Of a DNA stretch of 64,000 nt, positions 58,472 through 64,000 are shown one piece after another. The notes below the pieces were generated by a model. That model ran no database searches, had not been told where the DNA came from, and saw only the letters and a program-made list of their open reading frames with translations. The translations under genes and the position numbers were made by a program. Source of the DNA: Gemmatimonadaceae bacterium (GTDB lineage: Bacteria; Gemmatimonadota; Gemmatimonadetes; Gemmatimonadales; Gemmatimonadaceae); the NCBI GenBank assembly GCA_025934775.1, contig JAICWO010000008.1:186001-250000 (forward strand). The letters run 5' to 3'. Every line of letters begins with the position of its first letter. The first letter of the stretch is position 1.

Positions 58472-59875
58472 ATGCGCCGATCCTACATCGTCCCGGCCCT
58501 GCTCGCATTCGCGTCCGTCGCGCGCGCGCAGGACCCCGGCATGACGCTCAAGGCATTCGATCAGAAGCACGGCGGGAACGACAAAACACACATGCTCTCG
58601 CATGTCGTCACGCATCCGGGCGCCTGGAAAGCGGCCGACATCGAGATCGAGCAGGATCGCAATCGGCCGTACGTCTACATCTCGGGCTTCGTCAACTTCG
58701 ACGCGCAGATCTACGACATCGCCAACCCGAGCGCGCCGAAGAAGATCTTCGATTGGACGATCGAGAATCCGGAGCTGCACCGCGGCATCGGCGCCATGGA
58801 CGGCAAGTACTTCAAGATCGGCAACAAGTACTACTACGCGCAGTCGTATCAATTCATGCAGGGGAGCCCGGACGCCGACTTGGGCGCGGTGATCTTCGAC
58901 GTGACCGGCCTCCCCGATCCGAAGTCGGTCAGGGTCGTGGCGCGCATCCGGTATCCGCAGTCGCCGGGCGGGTTCCACAACACGTTCGCGTACAAGCACT
59001 CGGACGGCCGCGTGCTGTATTTCGCGACGATCAATCAGTCAAAAGCACTCATTTACGATCTCTCAAAGGTTGTGAGCGGAGCCCCGGAGAGCACGTGGCT
59101 CATCGGCGCGGTGCCGAACCCGACGCCCTATCGCCAGATCGGCGGCGGCGGCTATCACGACTTCTACGTCGCCTACGATCCCGCCGCGCACCAGGACAAG
59201 TTCTACGGCGCCGGCCTGGGCGGATACTCGGTGTGGGACGTGTCGCATCCCGAGTCGCCCAAGCAGCTCTTCACGATCACGAGCCTCGGCATGGACATCG
59301 CGCACACCTTCACGCCGTCGCCCGACGGGCACTATGCGGTGACCGAAACCGAGTATCAGTACACGCCGCTCCGCATCTGGGATCTCACCGCCGGTCAGCA
59401 GGGGAAGACGCAGAACGTCGACCTGCCGATCAGCGCCTGGACCGCCGACTGGCGCGACCTCTCGCACAACCACGAGGTGCGCTGGCCGTACGTGTTCGTC
59501 TCCGCGTACGAGGACGGCTTCCAGATGTTCGATCTCAAAGATCCCAAGAATCCGCACACCGACGGCTACTATTACACCTGCGAGTGCCAGCACGAGCACG
59601 GCTTCGGCGGCACACCGGACAACGGGTGGCAGGCGGACAACAGCGTCGAGCAGGGCGCGTTCGGCGTCGACGTGCGCAACTATGACGGGCTCGTCGTGCT
59701 CTCCGACATGCGCAGCGGACTCTGGCTGTTCAAGGTCGACGGGTTCAACGGCTGGAACGGCCACGACTACGGCATGCCGAACATCTCGAGCGTGCAGGAT
59801 TACGACAACGGGCCGGACGGCGCACCGCCAAAGCGCGTGACGCCGGACCACCAGACCGACACGCGCCAGCGGTGA
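58472..59875 (+). CDS. Secreted LVIVD-repeat protein
   Basis: A 467-residue exported protein (signal MRRSYIVPALLAFASVARAQ). It contains LVIVD-type beta-propeller repeats with the recurring form YVYISGFVNFDAQIYDIANP, FYGAGLGGYSVWDVSHPESP, YVFVSAYEDGFQMFDLKDPK and LVVLSDMRSGLWLFKVDG. No catalytic motif is seen. It overlaps the next gene by one base and heads the operon that ends in a multicopper oxidase. A scaffold or binding role at the cell surface is inferred. Confidence 0.85.
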   Translation: MRRSYIVPALLAFASVARAQDPGMTLKAFDQKHGGNDKTHMLSHVVTHPGAWKAADIEIEQDRNRPYVYISGFVNFDAQIYDIANPSAPKKIFDWTIENPELHRGIGAMDGKYFKIGNKYYYAQSYQFMQGSPDADLGAVIFDVTGLPDPKSVRVVARIRYPQSPGGFHNTFAYKHSDGRVLYFATINQSKALIYDLSKVVSGAPESTWLIGAVPNPTPYRQIGGGGYHDFYVAYDPAAHQDKFYGAGLGGYSVWDVSHPESPKQLFTITSLGMDIAHTFTPSPDGHYAVTETEYQYTPLRIWDLTAGQQGKTQNVDLPISAWTADWRDLSHNHEVRWPYVFVSAYEDGFQMFDLKDPKNPHTDGYYYTCECQHEHGFGGTPDNGWQADNSVEQGAFGVDVRNYDGLVVLSDMRSGLWLFKVDGFNGWNGHDYGMPNISSVQDYDNGPDGAPPKRVTPDHQTDTRQR

Positions 59876-60357
59876 TGCTCGGCGGATGGCTCGGCCGCGT
59901 CCTGCTCGCGGCGACGGTCGTCGCCGCGGCGGATCGCGCCGGGCCATTCGACATTTCTCTTTTCAATACTCAAAATGCGCCGGACGCGCACGGCCAGGCG
60001 CGCCTCGTCTTCGGCCAGTCGCCGTTCGGAGTCGCCGTCACGGCCGACGGCCGCGCCAGCTACGACGTGCGCATCACGGCCGCCGGCCTTCCCGACCCTT
60101 CGACGCTTGGCCGATACTCGGCATACGTCGCATGGGCGGTGAGCACGGACCTGAGCCGCTGGGACCGACTTGGCACCGTCACGAACGGCGACAATACCGT
60201 CGGCCGCGCGGAGGTGAACAAGTTCCTCCTGGTCGTCGCCGCTGAATCCACCGCGACATCGCCGCACACCGGCCCAACGGTGCTGCACGGCACGTCGCCG
60301 AGCGGCTGGCTGCAATCCTTCTTGAGCCATCCGTTGTTCAGAGGCATTCCGCCGTGA
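59875..60357 (+). CDS. Small exported protein between LVIVD and multicopper oxidase genes
   Basis: A 160-residue protein with a hydrophobic N-terminus (MLGGWLGRVLLAATVVAAAD) that may be a signal peptide or anchor. The rest is beta-rich, with DPSTLGRYSAYVAWAVSTDL and VNKFLLVVAAESTATSPHTG, resembling small Ig-like envelope domains. I recognise no named family. ATG 59875 overlaps the previous stop, and its own stop overlaps the oxidase start, so the three genes are translationally coupled and likely act together. Confidence 0.68.
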   Translation: MLGGWLGRVLLAATVVAAADRAGPFDISLFNTQNAPDAHGQARLVFGQSPFGVAVTADGRASYDVRITAAGLPDPSTLGRYSAYVAWAVSTDLSRWDRLGTVTNGDNTVGRAEVNKFLLVVAAESTATSPHTGPTVLHGTSPSGWLQSFLSHPLFRGIPP

Positions 60358-62171
60358 TCGGCGGCAAGAACGTGCTGTTCACGCTGGCGTTCGCGTTGGT
60401 GCCGGCGATTGCCTCCGCGCAACAAAAGCCAACGAAGCCCGCGAAGAAGCCGAGCTCGATGACGGGTATGCCGGGCATGAACGGCATGCCCGCGGACTCG
60501 GGGCGACGGAAGCCGGGCGCGAAGCCGGCTCCCGCGATGCACGACACGTCGTCCATGGCGATGGGGTCGATGTCGATGCCGATCCCGATGCCGGCGGGGA
60601 TGCCGATGATTCCGGGACTCGTCGGACTGAAGCCGCCGGTTGGCGAGTTTCTCCCCGCGAAGGGCGTCGACCCGCGCACCCTTCCGCTCGCGAATCCGAC
60701 ACAGATCGCGCGGCTGAAGGACGGCGACACGCTCGACCTCACGGCGATGCTCGTCCGCCGCGTCATCAACGGCCGCGCGTTCGCGATGTACGGCTACAAC
60801 GGACAGGTCCCCGGTCCGCTGATTCGCGTTCTGCAGAACGCGACGATCGTGGTGCGCTATCACAATCGCATCGACCTGCCGAGCACCGTGCATTGGCACG
60901 GCGTGCGGCTCGACAATCATAACGACGGCGTGCCCGGAATCACGCAGGATTCGGTGATGCCGGGCGGCAGCTTCGTGTACCACGTGCACTTTCCCGACGC
61001 GGGCATCTATTGGTACCACCCGCACGTCCGCGAGGACATCGAGCAGGCGATGGGCCTGTTCGGCAACGTGCGCGTCGACTCGCCGGATCGCGACTACTAC
61101 TCGCCGGTCAACGCCGAGCAGACGCTCGTGCTCGACGATCTGCTCATCAACGGCGACACGCTGATTCCGTTCGGCAAGGACGCGCCCGACTTCGCCCTCA
61201 TGGGCCGCGTGGGCAACGTGCTGCTGGTGAACGGCGAGCCACGGTACTCGCTGACCGTGAAGCGCGGCGCCGTGGTGCGTTTCTTCGTCACGAACGTTGC
61301 GAGCTCCCGCACGTACAACCTTTCCTTCAGCGGCGCGCCGATCAAAGTCGTCGCCGGCGACGTGAGCAAGTTCGAACACGAGGAGCGCGTGCCGAGCGTG
61401 GTGATCGCGCCCGCCGAGCGATACGTGGTGGAGGTGGCGTTCGACAAGCCCGGACGGTACGCGCTCGTGAACGCGATCCAGGCGATCAACCACTACGCCG
61501 GCGAATTCGCGGCCGAAGTCGACACCCTCGGGTTCGTCACGGTCGGCGCGACGCCGGCCGCGCCGAGCTATGCGAAGCAGTTCGCGACGCTGCGGTCGAA
61601 CGCCAAGGTGACGCAGGACATCGACCGCTACCGACAGTACTTCGGCAAGGCACCGGACAAGCGGCTCACGTTGACGGTCTCGATCAGCGGCCTGCCGCTC
61701 TCACTGCCGTTGGCGACCGTGCAGTTCATGAACGTCGACACCGCGTACTACGCGCCCGTCGAGTGGGTGGACGGGATGCCCGACATGAACTGGCTCTCCA
61801 CGTCCAAGCAGGTGCGCTGGATCATTCGCGACGACGCGACGGGCAAGGAGAACATGGACATCGACTGGCACGCGAGGCAGGGGTCGGTGATCAAACTTCG
61901 GATATTCAATGATCCGAAATCCTTTCACCCAATGCAGCACCCGATCCATCTGCACGGCCAGCGGATGCTCGTCGTGGCGCGCGACGGCGTGCGGACGAAG
62001 AACCTCGTCTGGAAGGACACGGCAATCATCCCCGTGGGCTCGACGGTCGATCTCCTCATCGACGCGTCGAATCCCGGCGCCTGGATGCTGCACTGTCACA
62101 TCGCCGAACATCTGGGGTCGGGGATGATGACAGTCCTGCGCGTGGATCCGGCGGAGGCCGGCGGGCGGTAG
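60354..62171 (+). CDS. Exported multicopper oxidase with Met-rich N-terminal segment
   Basis: A 605-residue three-domain cupredoxin enzyme. The signal is VIGGKNVLFTLAFALVPAIA to about SAQQ (GTG start at 60354). Copper ligands are complete: HWHG at 180, HPH at 222, HPIHLHG at 529 and HCHIAEHLGSGM at 580, with Met as likely axial T1 ligand. Residues 36-90 form a Met-rich zone (MTGMPGMNGMPAD, MAMGSMSMPIPMPAGMPM) that may bind Cu(I), as in CueO-like enzymes. It couples oxidation of a substrate or Cu(I) to reduction of oxygen in the periplasm. It ends the operon with the LVIVD protein. Confidence 0.95.
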   Translation: MIGGKNVLFTLAFALVPAIASAQQKPTKPAKKPSSMTGMPGMNGMPADSGRRKPGAKPAPAMHDTSSMAMGSMSMPIPMPAGMPMIPGLVGLKPPVGEFLPAKGVDPRTLPLANPTQIARLKDGDTLDLTAMLVRRVINGRAFAMYGYNGQVPGPLIRVLQNATIVVRYHNRIDLPSTVHWHGVRLDNHNDGVPGITQDSVMPGGSFVYHVHFPDAGIYWYHPHVREDIEQAMGLFGNVRVDSPDRDYYSPVNAEQTLVLDDLLINGDTLIPFGKDAPDFALMGRVGNVLLVNGEPRYSLTVKRGAVVRFFVTNVASSRTYNLSFSGAPIKVVAGDVSKFEHEERVPSVVIAPAERYVVEVAFDKPGRYALVNAIQAINHYAGEFAAEVDTLGFVTVGATPAAPSYAKQFATLRSNAKVTQDIDRYRQYFGKAPDKRLTLTVSISGLPLSLPLATVQFMNVDTAYYAPVEWVDGMPDMNWLSTSKQVRWIIRDDATGKENMDIDWHARQGSVIKLRIFNDPKSFHPMQHPIHLHGQRMLVVARDGVRTKNLVWKDTAIIPVGSTVDLLIDASNPGAWMLHCHIAEHLGSGMMTVLRVDPAEAGGR

Positions 62172-62190
62172 CGCGCCGCCCGCGCCGGCA

Positions 62191-63315
62191 TCACACCCGC
62201 ACGAGCCGCCGCTTCTCGGCGAGCTCGGCGAGCGAGAGCTCGCACGCGTGCAGGCAGCGCTGCAGCCCCTCGAGCGAGTGATCGCCCATGTGCCCGATGC
62301 GAATCGTCGTCGCGGCGAGCTCGCCGTAGCCCCCGCCGATCGTGTAGCCGCGCTGCGCGATCGACTGCCGCAAGTCTGTCGTCGACATGCCGGGCGGCAC
62401 GCGCACCACGCTCACGGTCGGTGAGCGCGAGCCCTCGGGCGCGACGATGCTCAGATCGACGTTGCGGCGCTCGCGCACTTCGTCGACCCACGCGACCGTG
62501 GCGTCGCGCATGGCCGCGTGCCGCTCCCAGCGTCGCTCGATCCCCTCGCGGCCGATGTCGCCGACCTGCGCCTCGAGCGCGTAGAGCAGATTGGTCGCCG
62601 GCGTGCTCGGCGTCTGGTGCTTGGCAGCATACTTCTCATATTGCAGAACGTCAAAGTAGAAGCCGCGGTGCGGCACCGACTTCGCGCGCTCCACGTATTC
62701 GGGACCAGCGACGGCGAACGCGAGGCCGGCGGGAAGCGCGAGCGCCTTCTGCGATCCGGTGAGCAGGAAGTCGAGCGCCCAGGCATCGACCATGAGCTCG
62801 GCGCCGCCCGCGGCGGAGACGCTGTCGACGAGCGCGAGCGCGCCATAGCGATGCGCCAGCTCGGCGATCGTGCGCGGGTCCGTCAACACACCCGTCGACG
62901 TCTCGCAGTGCGCGACGGTGACGGCGACGAACTTTCGCGTCGCGAGCGCATCCTCGACGACCGTCAAGTCGAACGCGGCGCCCCACGGCACGATCACTCG
63001 CTCCACGCGCCGGCCGCACGACTCGGCGACCACCGCGAACCGCTCCGAAAATGCGCCGTTCACGAGACAGAGGATCGTTCCCTCAGGCGCGTTGCGGATC
63101 GCCATTTCCATGAAGCCGGTCGCGGACGTCGCGCCCACGTAGACGGGGCGCGCCGTGAGCAGCACGTCGCGCAGTCCCGCCTCGATGCGCGCGAACATCG
63201 CCTCGAACGCTTTGCCGCGGTGCGGGATCACGGGGCGTGTGAGCTGGCCGAGGATCTCGGGGCGGATTTCCGTCGGGCCCGGGATGAAGAAGGTGCCGAA
63301 TTCCGTGTCTGGCAT
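62191..63315 (-). CDS. Class V PLP aminotransferase (serine-pyruvate / alanine-glyoxylate type)
   Basis: A 374-residue enzyme starting MPDTEFGTFFIPGPTEIRPE. The N-terminal PGPT loop is diagnostic of the class V group. The PLP lysine is in LLTGSQKALALPAG, and the Asp that binds the pyridine nitrogen is in LALVDSVSAAGG. It moves an amino group between small amino and keto acids. Its stop is convergent with the multicopper oxidase gene. It starts 5 bases after the amidohydrolase stop, so both probably belong to one operon for handling small amino acids. Confidence 0.92.
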   Translation of the reverse strand: MPDTEFGTFFIPGPTEIRPEILGQLTRPVIPHRGKAFEAMFARIEAGLRDVLLTARPVYVGATSATGFMEMAIRNAPEGTILCLVNGAFSERFAVVAESCGRRVERVIVPWGAAFDLTVVEDALATRKFVAVTVAHCETSTGVLTDPRTIAELAHRYGALALVDSVSAAGGAELMVDAWALDFLLTGSQKALALPAGLAFAVAGPEYVERAKSVPHRGFYFDVLQYEKYAAKHQTPSTPATNLLYALEAQVGDIGREGIERRWERHAAMRDATVAWVDEVRERRNVDLSIVAPEGSRSPTVSVVRVPPGMSTTDLRQSIAQRGYTIGGGYGELAATTIRIGHMGDHSLEGLQRCLHACELSLAELAEKRRLVRV

Positions 63316-63319
63316 GCAG

Positions 63320-64000
63320 CTAATCTACTTCCCGCCGCAGCACGCGTCCGGCGAGCGCCCCGGTGTAATTCCCATCGGCGATCACGACCACGCCATTCAC
63401 GAGCACGTACTTCATCCCCGCGGCCAGAAGCGTCGGCTGCTCGTAGGTCGATCGGTCGGCGACGGTCGCCGGATCGAACGCGATCACGTCCGCGAACTCG
63501 CCGGGCGCGAGCACGCCGCGATCCTTGAAGCCGAAGTCCTTCGCCGTCGTCGCACTGCTGCGTTCGACCGCCTGCGGCAGCGTGAGCACGTGCTTCTCGT
63601 AGACGTACTGGCGCAGAATGCGCGGGAACGTGCCGTACTTTCGCGGGTGACCGTCGCTCCCGTCGGAGCACGTGACGATGAACGGCTGCACCATGAACTT
63701 GTCGATGTCGGCATCGGTCATGTTGAACGAAGCGACGCCCGGGTCGCCGCGCAGGATGATGGCGAGCGCGGCTTCGACCGGCGTCGTGTTCCGCTCGCGC
63801 GCGATTGCATCGAGCCGCTTGCCGAGGATGCTCGAGTCGCGCGTGGACGTAATGAGCAGCGTCGACGCGCCGCCGCGCCGGCGCAGGTTCTCCGTCATCT
63901 CGCCGAGCAGCTTCGTGCGCGTCGCCGGATCGGCGGCGCGCACGCGTAGACTGTCGTGCCCACCCGTCTCGGCCCAGCGCGGCAGCAGCGACGCGCCAAG
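63320..64000 (-). CDS. N-acyl-D-amino-acid deacylase/amidohydrolase, N-terminus beyond window
   Basis: The last 227 codons of an amidohydrolase-superfamily protein; the frame is open to the right edge, so the N-terminus and metal-binding HxH are outside. The visible part has IVTCSDGSDGHPRKYGTFPR and LPQAVERSSATTAKDFGF, then the closing beta-sandwich segment LAPGEFADVIAFDPATV and YVLVNGVVVIADGNYTG. These match D-aminoacylase-type enzymes, which hydrolyse N-acyl-D-amino acids. It lies 4 bases upstream of the class V aminotransferase gene. Confidence 0.88.
   Translation of the reverse strand, partial: LGASLLPRWAETGGHDSLRVRAADPATRTKLLGEMTENLRRRGGASTLLITSTRDSSILGKRLDAIARERNTTPVEAALAIILRGDPGVASFNMTDADIDKFMVQPFIVTCSDGSDGHPRKYGTFPRILRQYVYEKHVLTLPQAVERSSATTAKDFGFKDRGVLAPGEFADVIAFDPATVADRSTYEQPTLLAAGMKYVLVNGVVVIADGNYTGALAGRVLRREVD

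Noticed and set aside
1-64000. tRNA or rRNA genes
   Set aside because: I looked for T-loop-like GGTTCGAATCC signals and conserved rRNA blocks on both strands and saw none; a covariance search would settle it.

Overview
The window is about 64 kb of GC-rich bacterial chromosome, coding-dense on both strands, with most spacers under 200 bp. I infer a soil-type Gemmatimonadota bacterium or a close relative. The reasons are the many exported peptidases (two M13, one M1, one S9, a Tat-exported TldD), a VPS10/BNR-repeat protein of about 1,130 residues, HEAT-repeat proteins placed behind ECF sigma factors, LVIVD-repeat proteins and frequent ATGA stop/start couplings. This taxonomic call is inference from gene content. 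I see no rRNA, tRNA, CRISPR array, transposase or prophage.

Left part (1-16 kb): a truncated GT87-like membrane glycosyltransferase, an outer-membrane barrel, a secreted M13 peptidase, metK with a structured leader, and a lipoprotein serpin. Next comes a four-gene minus-strand operon (ECF sigma factor, membrane protein with an outside CBM48-like domain, periplasmic helical protein, second CBM48-like surface protein). A single-domain response regulator, a TldD/TldE pair and a second M13 peptidase follow.

Middle part (16-33 kb): an ArsR-methyltransferase fusion precedes ahcY, which with metK forms the SAM/SAH methyl cycle. A four-helix-bundle gene is bracketed by a 31-bp inverted repeat. Then comes a prephenate dehydratase lacking an ACT domain and preceded by what reads as a Phe attenuator. 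A KaiC-KaiB-PAS histidine kinase operon lies next, without kaiA. It is followed by a spermidine-synthase-like membrane protein, Lrp and EamA genes, a 1,029-residue kinase/M23/aminotransferase fusion and an amino-acid permease.

Right part (33-64 kb): a second ECF/membrane-regulator operon carries two secreted HEAT-repeat proteins. After it come an S9 peptidase, a YtrA-type GntR/slipin/Yip1 group, a GGDEF protein, a hybrid histidine kinase with a periplasmic-binding lipoprotein, a zinc-ribbon protein whose start lies in repeats, and an alcohol dehydrogenase. The VPS10-like protein, DinB and DUF3224 genes, ogt, the M1 peptidase, an LVIVD/small protein/multicopper oxidase operon, a class V aminotransferase and a truncated amidohydrolase close the window.

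The most notable systems are the KaiBC-kinase operon, the Phe leader-peptide attenuator, the metK leader with an intrinsic-terminator-like hairpin, the CBM48-linked ECF operon and the inverted-repeat-bounded four-helix-bundle gene. Several families of short purine/pyrimidine-biased repeats sit at gene edges and in places are translated into protein termini.
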